A DNA stretch of 30,807 bases, taken from the IMG/VR virus record IMGVR_UViG_3300025876_000079, positions 1-30,807 of that record, one strand, 5' to 3'. The notes below the pieces were generated by a model that worked only from the letters and a program-made list of their open reading frames with translations, made no database searches and was not told the DNA's origin. Source of the DNA: a virus. Shown one piece after another: positions 7,937-14,094 of this stretch (the stretch's first letter is position 1; each line of letters begins with the position of its first letter). The position numbers were made by a program, and so were the translations under genes.

Positions 7937-8101
7937 TCATTTAGCAACTTTACCTTTGTTAATACCTTTTTTAATAACATATTGTTGAGTACCATTAGCA
8001 CCTGATTCTACTTCTTTTTTAAGAAATTGAAATAGTTTCATTTCTTTTAGTTTCTTTTCAGTATGTTTTTTAAACGATTCTATTACTTTGTTATCTCTCA
8101 T
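7937..8101 (-). CDS. Small basic protein, unknown
   Basis: 54 residues from ATG at 8101 to TGA at 7937: MRDNKVIESFKKHTEKKLKE and onward, ending in a Lys/Gly-rich tail (KKGINKGKVAK). AAGGAAAAAGAA gives a ribosome binding site, and the ATG overlaps the preceding stop as ATGA. It is helical and positively charged, with no recognisable domain. It belongs to a string of short basic genes (7937-8961) that are mutually coupled. Nucleic acid binding is plausible from charge alone; no more can be said. Confidence 0.7.
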   Translation of the reverse strand: MRDNKVIESFKKHTEKKLKEMKLFQFLKKEVESGANGTQQYVIKKGINKGKVAK

Positions 8102-8193
8102 TTCTTTTTCCTTTTTTTAGGTGCATCTGAAATAAACTTATCAAAGAAGTTATCTAGCATCTCAAAGAATCTATATAAAAATCTATCAATCAT
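8098..8193 (-). CDS. Very short amphipathic protein
   Basis: 31 residues (MIDRFLYRFFEMLDNFFDKF, then ISDAPKKRKKK) from ATG at 8193 to TGA at 8098. It is linked by ATGA overlaps at both ends (8190-8193 and 8098-8101), which is the main evidence that it is translated. The Phe-rich amphipathic helix with a poly-basic tail would fit membrane-surface or nucleic acid binding. Function unknown. Confidence 0.6.
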   Translation of the reverse strand: MIDRFLYRFFEMLDNFFDKFISDAPKKRKKK

Positions 8194-8462
8194 ATCTTGA
8201 ATCCTTTTTTCCATGATTGTATTGCCCAATATGCTGGACTTAAATTCTTCTGGCCTTTTACTTTAGCTAATATGGGTCTGAATCTAGCAAAGAAACTCTT
8301 TTGCCTAGCTGGAATATTCTTCTTGATAGACATAGTTTTAGAGCCAAAATTAACTTTCTTAACTCTACCTGTACTTCTATCTTTTACGAATACCTTAAAC
8401 TTCTTAACATCTCCACGCATGGGTTTGTTAAGTTTTACAGTTCTGTTTTTATATTTAGCCAT
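8190..8462 (-). CDS. Conserved small basic phage protein (KLNKPMRGDVKKFKVFVK type)
   Basis: 90 residues, strongly basic. The N-terminal half (VKLNKPMRGDVKKFKVFVKD, then KVNFGS and IKKNIPARQKSFFARF) is a sequence I recognise as a widespread small protein of marine and other tailed phages, generally left without function. The usual family continues with a Cys-containing RARHNC-type C-terminus; here that part is replaced by FRPILAKVKGQKNLSPAYWA, which keeps the YW ending but lacks the cysteines. The ATG follows a spaced gap from the zinc-binding gene; its end overlaps the next gene as ATGA. Confidence 0.8.
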   Translation of the reverse strand: MAKYKNRTVKLNKPMRGDVKKFKVFVKDRSTGRVKKVNFGSKTMSIKKNIPARQKSFFARFRPILAKVKGQKNLSPAYWAIQSWKKGFKI

Positions 8463-8482
8463 GTGGCATAAATATCACAAAA

Positions 8483-8692
8483 CTATCTTTGAAAGAACCT
8501 TTTTCTCCAATCGTGGCAAACATAAGTATCTTTAACACCTTTACTTCCCCACCTACCACAGAAGCTACGTCTATTAGAATATAAACCACAGTTCCCACAG
8601 GCCTCTTTAGTCAAACTCTTTTTAAATGATTGAGGTAATGAATAATCTATTATCTCTCCATTCGGATAAAAATTACTTCTTTTTATTTCCAT
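8483..8692 (-). CDS. Small zinc-binding-type protein (four cysteines)
   Basis: 69 residues. A compact cysteine motif C32-G-N-C35, then C45 (SFCGRW) and C59 (TYVCHDWRKR), is the pattern of small phage zinc or iron-sulfur mini-domains (CGNC...C...C.W). A good binding site (GGAG 7 nt upstream) precedes ATG 8692. The start overlaps the end of the coiled-coil gene by 20 nt. Role unknown; DNA or protein binding is possible. Confidence 0.75.
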   Translation of the reverse strand: MEIKRSNFYPNGEIIDYSLPQSFKKSLTKEACGNCGLYSNRRSFCGRWGSKGVKDTYVCHDWRKRFFQR

Positions 8693-8822
8693 TTATTAAC
8701 TCCACTATTTTATTAAGTTTTCTTAATGCCATATCTCTTTGTATTTTAACTTGTTCTAATTCTTCTTTGAGTCTTAATTTTTCTTCTCTTAATTTAAGAA
8801 AAGTATTCTCTCCTATATTCAT
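8673..8822 (-). CDS. Short coiled-coil protein
   Basis: 49 residues from ATG 8822 (MNIGENTFLKL...). I chose this start because GGGAGATAAT lies immediately upstream, while an upstream in-frame ATG at 8906 lies inside another gene. The body is a continuous charged heptad helix (LREEKLRLKEELEQVKIQRD, then MALRKLNKIVELI). Probably an oligomerising adaptor; no family recognised. Confidence 0.68.
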   Translation of the reverse strand: MNIGENTFLKLREEKLRLKEELEQVKIQRDMALRKLNKIVELINGNKKK

Positions 8823-8823
8823 A

Positions 8824-8961
8824 TTATCTCCCTTGTCCTTTATACCTTGTTTGTTTTTGTTGTCGTTTTTCTTGTTTGTTTTTATTCTTCTTATGTTTCC
8901 CAGCACCTCTTTTAGCTGGTTTATCTCTTGGAATAAAGTGTGTAAATTTTTGTTTAGCCAT
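8824..8961 (-). CDS. Conserved tiny basic protein (HFIPRDKPAKR type)
   Basis: 45 residues from ATG 8961 to TAA 8824: MAKQKFTHFIPRDKPAKRGA, then a Lys/Arg/Gln-rich tail ending in a Gly-Gln-Gly-Arg. I recognise the FTHFIPRDKPAKR...KRHKK pattern as a recurrent tiny protein next to terminase genes in marine phages, without known function. The ATG lies within the last codons of the candidate small terminase gene (8-nt overlap). Highly basic, so DNA binding is plausible. Confidence 0.78.
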   Translation of the reverse strand: MAKQKFTHFIPRDKPAKRGAGKHKKNKNKQEKRQQKQTRYKGQGR

Positions 8962-9340
8962 CTATATCTTCTGCTTTAGCTTCTATGATTAATGGTAATG
9001 GTTCAACAGTAGATGTAGTGTGAACTCTATCTTGCATACCAAGTTCTTGTTTAGATAACCAAATAAGTAGTTTATCGTTACCTTGTCCTCTCATAGCTTT
9101 AGACCATAATTTTTTTCTAAGTGAACTTCTACCAATGTTTTTATTATCCTGTATTAGATCGGCATATCGTCTTTGTAGTGTTCTAGCAGATATTCCAACA
9201 ACAGCACCTATTTCTTCTTGTGTGCAACCTATCTGACTAAGTTTTGCAATAACATCTTCATCTAGGTCTTTCTTGGGTCGTCCTATAGATTGTGTCTTAA
9301 TTGTGTCATTTGTCTTATTTATGTCGTTTTTCATTTCCAT
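8954..9340 (-). CDS. terS: Candidate terminase small subunit (HTH DNA-binding)
   Basis: 128 residues. A helix-turn-helix occupies about 20-60 (GRPKKDLDEDVIAKLSQIGC, then TQEEIGAVVGISARTLQRRY), followed by a helical C-terminal region with the SSLRKKLWSKAMRGQGNDKL and IWLSKQELGMQDR pattern. This combination (recognition helix, then 'LR..LW..A..G......WL.K..LG..D') is typical of marine phage proteins annotated as small terminases, which bind the packaging site and regulate the large subunit. It is not adjacent to terL, so assignment is by sequence pattern. No clear Shine-Dalgarno precedes ATG 9340; the alternative Met3 has none either. Confidence 0.7.
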   Translation of the reverse strand: MEMKNDINKTNDTIKTQSIGRPKKDLDEDVIAKLSQIGCTQEEIGAVVGISARTLQRRYADLIQDNKNIGRSSLRKKLWSKAMRGQGNDKLLIWLSKQELGMQDRVHTTSTVEPLPLIIEAKAEDIDG

Positions 9341-9341
9341 A

Positions 9342-9647
9342 TTATTTTAGTAATTTTGTGAGTAATGTCCATAGTTTAGGGTTCTGTCTAAAGACTTTCT
9401 CATAGCCATCTCCAATAGCCTGTGCAATAGGTTCTTCTCCTCGTTTATTAACATTTATATCAGCTAGATTAATTATAATATGAAATAACTCGTGCATTAT
9501 TGTATTGAATAGCTTTAATCCTTTTACTCTCTTATCAATCACAAGTAAGTTTTTATTGGGTTCATAATAAGCATACATCTGTTCTAGGATTTCAAATCTA
9601 ACTTTAATCTTTTTTTTCCCATATGAAATATGTTCTAATTGTGGCAT
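9342..9647 (-). CDS. HExxH metallopeptidase-like protein
   Basis: 101 residues with a zinc-peptidase motif HELFH (52-56) in a hydrophobic helix (NTIMHELFHIIINLADINV). The context resembles small ImmA/IrrE- or SprT-like zincin cores found in phages. A downstream acidic ligand could be E72 or E73 in RGEEPIAQAIGDG. It may cut a host repressor, an immunity protein or a phage protein; the substrate is unknown. The ATG overlaps the previous stop as TAATG, and the small terminase starts 1 nt after its stop. Confidence 0.7.
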   Translation of the reverse strand: MPQLEHISYGKKKIKVRFEILEQMYAYYEPNKNLLVIDKRVKGLKLFNTIMHELFHIIINLADINVNKRGEEPIAQAIGDGYEKVFRQNPKLWTLLTKLLK

Positions 9648-9781
9648 TAATGTTTAACATTGTCGTCAGATTGTATTACTGCTCGTAAGTATTCAATTTG
9701 TAATTTAAGTTGCTTATTTTCTATACTTAAAGCAATTATACGTTTTCTGCAATATTTAAAAATTTGAAGTATTGCTCTCAT
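9647..9781 (-). CDS. Tiny helical protein, unknown
   Basis: 44 residues from ATG 9781 to TAA 9647: MRAILQIFKYCRKRIIALSI, then ENKQLKLQIEYLRAVIQ, a short leucine-heptad helix. It is joined to both neighbours by TAATG overlaps (9781-9783 and 9645-9649), which supports real translation. Looks like a small coiled-coil protein; no function recognised. Confidence 0.65.
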   Translation of the reverse strand: MRAILQIFKYCRKRIIALSIENKQLKLQIEYLRAVIQSDDNVKH

Positions 9782-10350
9782 TAATAGTCTTTCAAAGGTT
9801 CATCTTTAAATTTATGTTTCAAATACTTCTTATTGTCTTTTCGGAGTATAACGTAATGACCCTCATCTCCTATTTTTTCATAATCTTCCTTGCTAGACTT
9901 TTTAACAACAGTATTTAGTATTTGTTTATTAGTTACTTGTTTATTAGTATGAGGCGATAGGTGGTCGTGAGGTGGTTGCGTTTCATCTAGGTACTGAAAT
10001 TTGTCGTAGTTTATAACACTTATTATCGTTATTTTTCGGCTAGGGTGGTTGTTGGTGGGCTGTAGGTGGTGCAAACGAGTGGTAATCATACCTCGTCTTT
10101 TCAACCTTAAGATTAAAGTTCTCATTTCAGAATAGCTTATTCCCCAAATCGTTGAGTTCTTTCTCAATGGAAATATTAACTCTGCTCTTTTAACAAATAT
10201 TGGATTATCTAAAAATCTTAGAGTCTTATCCTGATGACTAGCAGAACTAATCATATAAAGCCAAATACTAGATTGAATTAAATTCTTAAAGACTTTGTGT
10301 TTCCATACATCTCGATAAACTATGAAATATCCTGATTTTCTACTTTGCAT
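9781..10350 (-). CDS. Winged-helix replication-initiator-like protein
   Basis: 189 residues. The N-terminus (SRKSGYFIVYRDVWKHKVFK, LIQSSIWLYMISSASHQDKT) and the following winged helix (SEMRTLILRLKRRGMITTRL, about 74-93, then ITIISVINYDKFQ) are the pattern of marine phage proteins often labelled helix-turn-helix or DnaD/replication-protein-like. After about 125 the protein is a Thr/Asn/Lys-rich linker (HTNKQVTNKQ) and a basic tail, like initiator proteins that recruit host helicase through a flexible C-terminus. In a genome with no visible polymerase this is the best origin-binding candidate. Its start overlaps the upstream gene by 11 nt. Confidence 0.6.
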   Translation of the reverse strand: MQSRKSGYFIVYRDVWKHKVFKNLIQSSIWLYMISSASHQDKTLRFLDNPIFVKRAELIFPLRKNSTIWGISYSEMRTLILRLKRRGMITTRLHHLQPTNNHPSRKITIISVINYDKFQYLDETQPPHDHLSPHTNKQVTNKQILNTVVKKSSKEDYEKIGDEGHYVILRKDNKKYLKHKFKDEPLKDY

Positions 10351-10504
10351 TCTTACTCTCTTTCTCTATCATCTCGATTAATTGTTTTTTTGTATATCTG
10401 TTTAACATAGTCTTAATTATGTTTTTGGTCTTTTTTTGTTTCTCGTATTCTCTTGCTCTATTGTTAGATATTACTTCAAAGTGTTCATCTCTCATTTCGG
10501 CCAT
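10340..10504 (-). CDS. Short charged helical protein, unknown
   Basis: 54 residues from ATG 10504 to TAG 10340 (MAEMRDEHFEVISNNRAREY..., then KKTKNIIKTMLNRYTKKQLIEMIEK). The ATG overlaps the HNH gene stop as TAATG, and its 3' end overlaps the next gene by 11 nt. Composition is Lys/Glu-rich helix. No domain recognised. Confidence 0.65.
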   Translation of the reverse strand: MAEMRDEHFEVISNNRAREYEKQKKTKNIIKTMLNRYTKKQLIEMIEKESKNAK

Positions 10505-10830
10505 TATATCTCTCCCTTATGTTTGTTGTAAAAATTAAATAAGTCGTTTGCTTGTTCCATTTCTGCTACTCTTTTTTTTACTTCCTGTAATATGTTAGTT
10601 TCTTTTCCATACATATCTTCAAACTGTTGCTTACAGTTATGAATACTAAATTGTCCTTGATGATGGTCATAGCAAAGTGGAATGGTATCGTAGTGGCTTG
10701 ATCTTCTGCCTATTCCTAGCCCAATGGGACGTATGTGATGCACATTAGCTGGTCTTTGACATACCCAACACCCTAAACTGGCAACCTTGCTCATATGCTC
10801 TCTCTCGGCTTTTGTAGGTGGTTTTTTCAT
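10504..10830 (-). CDS. HNH-type nuclease (DUF968/Ref-like)
   Basis: 108 residues. A zinc-bound beta-beta-alpha metal site is visible: CWVC (21-24), VHHIRPIG with the catalytic-type His pair (31-32), and PLCYDHHQGQFSIHN (51-65) supplying further Cys/His ligands. This arrangement (CxxC...HHI...LC..HH..) matches the DUF968/Ref family of phage recombination-associated nucleases such as P1 Ref, which cut ssDNA at RecA filaments. Coupled by ATGA to the Mom-like gene upstream. It could act in recombination, replication-fork processing or host DNA breakdown. Confidence 0.75.
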   Translation of the reverse strand: MKKPPTKAEREHMSKVASLGCWVCQRPANVHHIRPIGLGIGRRSSHYDTIPLCYDHHQGQFSIHNCKQQFEDMYGKETNILQEVKKRVAEMEQANDLFNFYNKHKGEI

Positions 10831-11483
10831 ATTAGCAATCCTTGTGTTTGAATATCAGTATCAGTTAAATAATTCTTATTATTAAATTTAGGATATTTTG
10901 ATATTGGGTATTTTAATTTATTGATAAGTGTTTTTTTATCTTTTTTATTACCAATAAAATAAATGTATCTATGTTTTCTAGGTCTATCTATTACTTCAAA
11001 TTTATCAGGATTATTTTTTCTTTCTTCCAAAGTGTATTGTTCGCAAATTGTTTTACTATGCTTATTAGTATTTTTCATTCTCCATTCAGTTCTTTTATCT
11101 GATAAGCCAGTATATATAAAATTAGTAGCCTGATAGATATACCCTGTATGATTTTGGCTAGTATCAGCATAAGAAACAATAATACTTGGTTTAGGTAGTT
11201 GTTTAAAAGAATTAGATACTAAAAAAGATGCTTCATTTTTAATATTGTTTTTTAATACTAACCTATTTAACTCTAAAACTATTTTTTTATAATCATCTCC
11301 AGCAATTCCTCTACATAATGATGAAGAAGCTGGAGAACCATAAGTAACTACTCCAACAAGTTCATTTTCTAGATAAAGACCAAATGAATAAGATATACTT
11401 GGCATACGTTTTGCATAATGAATATCTAAAATAAAAGGTTTAGTTTCATTATAGGAAATGCGTAAAACCTGATAATTATTCAT
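10827..11483 (-). CDS. Mom-like DNA adenine modification protein
   Basis: 218 residues. The pattern HYAKRMPS (22-29), a GNAT-like strand ENELVGVVTYGSPASSSL (39-56), ELNRLVL (71-77), and VSYADTSQNHTGYIYQATNF (103-122) followed by IYTG and EWRM is what I know from Mom family proteins, including Mu Mom, which convert adenine to N6-methylcarbamoyl adenine and protect phage DNA from restriction enzymes. The C-terminus (RKHRYIYFIGNKKDKK, about 168-183) is also typical of marine Mom-like proteins. No Com-type translational activator is visible next to it; the following HNH gene has zinc ligands but is a nuclease type. Recognition is from memory, not search. Confidence 0.8.
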   Translation of the reverse strand: MNNYQVLRISYNETKPFILDIHYAKRMPSISYSFGLYLENELVGVVTYGSPASSSLCRGIAGDDYKKIVLELNRLVLKNNIKNEASFLVSNSFKQLPKPSIIVSYADTSQNHTGYIYQATNFIYTGLSDKRTEWRMKNTNKHSKTICEQYTLEERKNNPDKFEVIDRPRKHRYIYFIGNKKDKKTLINKLKYPISKYPKFNNKNYLTDTDIQTQGLLI

Positions 11484-11773
11484 TTAGATTTCCACACAAT
11501 AGCTTGTTTTCCATATTTAGTTTCTCGTCTTAAACCAGAGTCCTCTACTAAATTTAAAATTTGTAATTCTCTAATCCTACCACAAACAGAACTCAAAGGC
11601 ATTTCTAATTCATCTGCTATTTCATAATTAGTAGATGATTGTAGTTTTACAAAATCATAAACCTGTTCTCTTTTAGTTTTTATTTTAGGTTTTATTGTGG
11701 CAAGTGCTTGTTGGCTTGTGTCAGTATAATTACAAGACTCGTAGTCAGTATCAAATATATCTAGTTGCTTCAT
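11480..11773 (-). CDS. Winged-helix DNA-binding protein
   Basis: 97 residues. A winged helix spans about 33-95: TKREQVYDFVKLQSSTNYEI, ADELEMPLSSVCGRIRELQI, then a wing with LVEDSGLRRETKYGKQAIVW. The 'PLSSV.GR..EL...GLVEDSG...T..G..A.VW' pattern is common in phage regulatory or replication regions. Probably a transcription regulator of its own operon. The start overlaps the previous stop as ATGA, and the stop overlaps the Mom-like start likewise, so these three genes should be co-translated. Confidence 0.75.
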   Translation of the reverse strand: MKQLDIFDTDYESCNYTDTSQQALATIKPKIKTKREQVYDFVKLQSSTNYEIADELEMPLSSVCGRIRELQILNLVEDSGLRRETKYGKQAIVWKSK

Positions 11774-12111
11774 GAATTAGCTTTCAATAATTTAATAGTG
11801 TCCTCGATCTTCTTTTTATCTTCCTGATTTTTTATAATTAATTCTTTAAGTTTTTTTACATCTCCTGATTTAATTATATAATCAAAATCATCTTCTATTT
11901 CATGTAATACAATTTCAGTAGCCATTTCAGAAACTACCTTTTTTGGAATATCTTTCTGATCTCTATGAATCATATCATCAGTATAATATTTTGAATTTTG
12001 AAATTGTATTTTAAGATTAACTTTTTTAAGAAGATAATTTACTTCTCTTAAAGTTCCAACCCAACTATTTTTTTCTGTAATTACTTCGTGTCCTACATTT
12101 ATTTTTTTCAT
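11770..12111 (-). CDS. Leftward operon leader gene, unknown
   Basis: 113 residues from ATG 12111 (MKKINVGHEVITEKNSWVGT). I chose this ATG because AGAGAGAAAC lies just upstream and the longer frame to 12231 would run through the control region. The N-terminal part may be a small beta domain; the C-terminal third is a Lys/Glu helix (DVKKLKELIIKNQEDKKKIE). No family recognised. It is the first gene of the leftward transcription unit, so it is likely expressed early. Confidence 0.7.
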   Translation of the reverse strand: MKKINVGHEVITEKNSWVGTLREVNYLLKKVNLKIQFQNSKYYTDDMIHRDQKDIPKKVVSEMATEIVLHEIEDDFDYIIKSGDVKKLKELIIKNQEDKKKIEDTIKLLKANS

Positions 12112-12200
12112 ATGTTTCTCTCTGTTATGACCAGTCCCCAAGTAGAGAGATGACTTGAGAACTGATCGTGTTAGTATTAAGATATGAAAATATAAATACT

Positions 12201-12216
12201 TGTTTCTTGCGAAACA
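12201..12216. promoter_or_regulatory. Short palindrome, candidate operator
   Basis: TGTTTC-TTGC-GAAACA, perfect 6-bp arms with a 4-nt centre, 90 nt upstream of the first leftward gene. Its size suits a dimeric XRE-type or winged-helix regulator. No second perfect copy was seen in the region, which weakens the case. Confidence 0.35.
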
Positions 12217-12287
12217 TAAACTCTCTAACATATTTTTTATTTATAATCATATCTTTAATTGATTCGTTTTTTATATCTGATTTGAAA

Positions 12288-12381
12288 ATAAAACAAGAAA
12301 TAAAACTTGTAAGGGTTAAATTAGTTAAAAAAGCTAGGTTTTATGCGATAAATAAAGCTATTGCAATACAACTTGTTTTAT
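12288..12381. repeat. 10-bp inverted repeat flanking 74 nt upstream of the rightward operon
   Basis: ATAAAACAAG at 12288-12297 is exactly complementary to CTTGTTTTAT at 12372-12381. The left arm overlaps a 12-nt-period direct repeat (AAATAAAAC). It ends about 55 nt before the first rightward gene. It could be a pair of operator sites, a 5' leader RNA stem, or chance in AT-rich DNA. Confidence 0.4.
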
Positions 12382-12436
12382 AGTTAAATACTTAAATATG
12401 TTAATTAAAAAAAACAATAACAAAGGAGAGAGCATA

Positions 12437-12892
12437 ATGAATAGATATAGATTAAATACTAAAAATTTTAGTAAAGCTAAAAGAGGTATAAGAGGTGGAG
12501 AATATTATTTAGAAAAACCATGTTTAGGTTGTAATCCAAATAGTAACGCAATTCATAAGCAAGAAATTAAAAGTTATTATGGAGTACCTAAAGAGTTATT
12601 AAATAAATATAAAAAATATTTACCTAACTTAACTGATACACAAATAGAAGTTGGAATTACTGTAGAAAATAGAGAATCAGTAGATATTATTTTTTGGGAG
12701 TGTAGAAACTGTAGTACAAAATCTCCAATGAAATATTCTAATTGGAATAAAAAAGGTATAACAGGAAATCATTTTAAATTATTTGAGTTAATAGAAGATT
12801 TAGATGATGTATCAGGTATAGAGTTTGATAGAGAATGGCATTTAGAAGCCTTTGAAAAAAGAAACTTTATTAATATAGAGGAGGCAGCATAA
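12437..12892 (+). CDS. Zinc-ribbon-like protein, first gene of the rightward operon
   Basis: 151 residues from ATG 12437, preceded by AAAGGAGAGAGC, a strong binding site; an in-frame ATG at 12398 lacks one. Two CxxC pairs, CLGC (29-32) and CRNC (89-92), could bind zinc together. The remainder is mixed alpha/beta with an acidic C-terminus (ELIEDLDDVSGIEFD). No family recognised. As promoter-proximal gene of the early-type operon it may be a host-takeover or regulatory protein. The stop overlaps the next ATG as TAATG. Confidence 0.72.
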   Translation: MNRYRLNTKNFSKAKRGIRGGEYYLEKPCLGCNPNSNAIHKQEIKSYYGVPKELLNKYKKYLPNLTDTQIEVGITVENRESVDIIFWECRNCSTKSPMKYSNWNKKGITGNHFKLFELIEDLDDVSGIEFDREWHLEAFEKRNFINIEEAA

Positions 12893-12957
12893 TGGAACAT
12901 TTATATTTAGCTTTAGTATTATCAATAGTAATAACTTTAATATGGGGAGAAAAGTAA
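12892..12957 (+). CDS. 21-residue single-span membrane peptide
   Basis: ATG 12892 to TAA 12957 encodes a peptide beginning MEHLYLALVLSIVITLIW and ending GEK, almost entirely one membrane helix. TAATG overlaps join it to the genes on both sides, and GAGGAGGC lies upstream. Its alternative explanation is a spacer maintaining coupling. Phage micro-membrane proteins of this size can inhibit host envelope enzymes, but nothing specific is visible. Confidence 0.5.
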   Translation: MEHLYLALVLSIVITLIWGEK

Positions 12958-13220
12958 TGAGAGAAGAAATAAAAGTTATAAAAGAAAATCTTAATTTTAA
13001 TCAGTTGCCAAAAGATATTCAAAAAGGTTGGATAGATTCTATGGCAGATGATTTAATTCAATCATTTGATGATGGTGTTCATAATAAAAAATCTGCAACA
13101 GCAGACGCAAAACAATATTATTATGATTGGAATAAAGACGTGAAATGGGTTTTATATAAATCTTCATTTCATGGTTTTAGAGCAGAAAGACAAGAAGATT
13201 TTAATAGAGAGGAGTATTAA
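12957..13220 (+). CDS. Hypothetical early protein
   Basis: 87 residues from ATG 12957 (MREEIKVIKENLNFNQLPKD), with GGGGAGAAAAGTA upstream. It has a helical N-terminal half with an acidic patch (SMADDLIQSFDDGVHNKK) and an aromatic C-terminal half (QYYYDWNKDVKWVLYKSSFH). No motif recognised. It is coupled by TAATG at both ends. Confidence 0.72.
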   Translation: MREEIKVIKENLNFNQLPKDIQKGWIDSMADDLIQSFDDGVHNKKSATADAKQYYYDWNKDVKWVLYKSSFHGFRAERQEDFNREEY

Positions 13221-13525
13221 TGAGAATACCAACTAACTCAAATTTTAGTAAAGAGATTGCTAAAAAGTTTAAACAAATTTTCCACCGAGATATGACTCTT
13301 GGTGGATTACAAGATTTACAGGAACAGTTAGATTTAATTAACCCTGTAGATACTCATTTGTTAAATCAAGTGAGTCAATTAAAGGAAAAAGCAAATGGAC
13401 AAGAAACTTCCAAAGTTGCAAATGCAGTACGACAAGTTCATAATGAAAGAAAAGGATTTGTTGCAAAAACTGTTAGCACTAAAGGAAAAGAAAAAAGTTA
13501 CAGCTTGGAAACTACATCAAATTAA
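13220..13525 (+). CDS. Hypothetical early protein
   Basis: 101 residues starting MRIPTNSNFSKEIAKKFKQI, with GAGAGGAG upstream. It is Gln/Lys/Asn rich with predicted helices (about 8-25 and 28-60) and a basic C-terminus. No family recognised. A second frame (13395-13547, 50 codons) overlaps its 3' half; third-position A/T bias over the overlap favours this frame, so I keep this gene as the coding one. Confidence 0.7.
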   Translation: MRIPTNSNFSKEIAKKFKQIFHRDMTLGGLQDLQEQLDLINPVDTHLLNQVSQLKEKANGQETSKVANAVRQVHNERKGFVAKTVSTKGKEKSYSLETTSN

Positions 13526-13568
13526 ATACCACCAAGCAACTTTATAGAGAGGAAAAAAATATATTGAT

Positions 13569-13880
13569 ATGAAAAACATACTTTTAATTGCCATCTTTGT
13601 CTGCTTATTACAAGCCTGTAGCTATCGCCCAATTATTGATACTGCTGGAAGATCATCAGCTTCATTTAATGAAAGCCAATCTAAAGAAATAACTAATGAT
13701 ATAATGATTTGTAAAAATTTAGCTAAACAGCATACTAATACTTTAGTCGAGTCTTATAAAGTAGTTCATAATTTGTATTTAAGACCAAGCACTTTATGGC
13801 TTATGCCTAAAGCTGAATATACAAATAAAAAATTAGTTAAAAATTGTCTTTTGGGGAGAGGTCATAATGTTATTAACTAA
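13569..13880 (+). CDS. Phage lipoprotein (IIDTAGRS type)
   Basis: 103 residues with a lipoprotein signal: a short basic start (MKN), a hydrophobic stretch, and lipobox LQAC with Cys17 as lipidation site. The mature part begins SYRPIIDTAGRSSASFNESQ and contains a Cys pair (C48 and C94, in MICKNLAKQ and KNCLLGRGHNVIN). I recognise the YRPIIDTAG...C..LA......C...RGH.V pattern from marine phage lipoproteins of unknown role. Lipidated phage envelope proteins are often superinfection-exclusion factors or outer spanins; which applies here is not visible. GAGAGGAAA precedes the start at a long spacing. Confidence 0.75.
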   Translation: MKNILLIAIFVCLLQACSYRPIIDTAGRSSASFNESQSKEITNDIMICKNLAKQHTNTLVESYKVVHNLYLRPSTLWLMPKAEYTNKKLVKNCLLGRGHNVIN

Positions 13881-14094
13881 AAAACACCAATACAAATATT
13901 TAATGGAAAAGCTAAAGTTTAAATACCTAGACCTTAAATACAGAGAAGAAATTTCTACTAATACTGACTCTGATCTTATTAAACATGAATTAGATTTCTA
14001 TAATGAATACTATTACAGATTAGATTTCTATTCTGATTGGCTAGAACGAATTAATAACAAATATAACTATATGGGAGAGAAAAATGCAGCTTAA
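13867..14094 (+). CDS. Hypothetical Tyr-rich helical protein
   Basis: 75 residues, ATG 13867 preceded by GGGGAGAGGTCATA, overlapping the lipoprotein gene by 14 nt. It is unusually rich in Tyr and Leu (about 12 Tyr), with motifs LDLKYREEIS and LDFYNEYYYRLDFYSDWLER. Probably an all-helical small protein. No function recognised. Confidence 0.7.
   Translation: MLLTKKHQYKYLMEKLKFKYLDLKYREEISTNTDSDLIKHELDFYNEYYYRLDFYSDWLERINNKYNYMGEKNAA

Larger units (their letters stand above)
12112..12436. promoter_or_regulatory. Divergent control region between leftward and rightward operons
   Basis: 325 nt without a convincing gene, separating two divergent operons, so both promoters should lie here. Visible structure: CAAGT (12139-12143) with ACTTG (12153-12157); TGTTTC (12201-12206) with GAAACA (12211-12216) around TTGC; a direct repeat AAATAAAAC (12286-12294 and 12298-12306); ACAAG...CTTGT within 12293-12308; and a 10-bp inverted pair ATAAAACAAG (12288-12297) and CTTGTTTTAT (12372-12381). 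A weak rightward promoter candidate is TTGCAA (12361-12366), 17 nt, TTAAAT (12384-12389). The palindromes are candidate operators for the XRE or winged-helix regulators. Confidence 0.6.

Noticed and set aside
12168-12383. 71-codon plus-strand frame inside the divergent region
   Set aside because: No ribosome binding site, unusual composition, and it covers the palindromes; the operon clearly starts at 12437.
12112-12436. Possible tRNA or small RNA in the divergent region
   Set aside because: No cloverleaf, no T-loop GTTCRANY and no CCA end could be found; the repeats fit operators or leader structure better.
13395-13547. A 50-codon plus-strand frame with a good AAAGGAAAAAGCAA binding site, overlapping the 13220-13525 gene
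   Set aside because: Over the overlap the third positions of the 13220 frame are almost all A/T, as expected for this genome, whereas this frame has many G/C third positions. It is probably a shadow, although frameshifting into it cannot be excluded.
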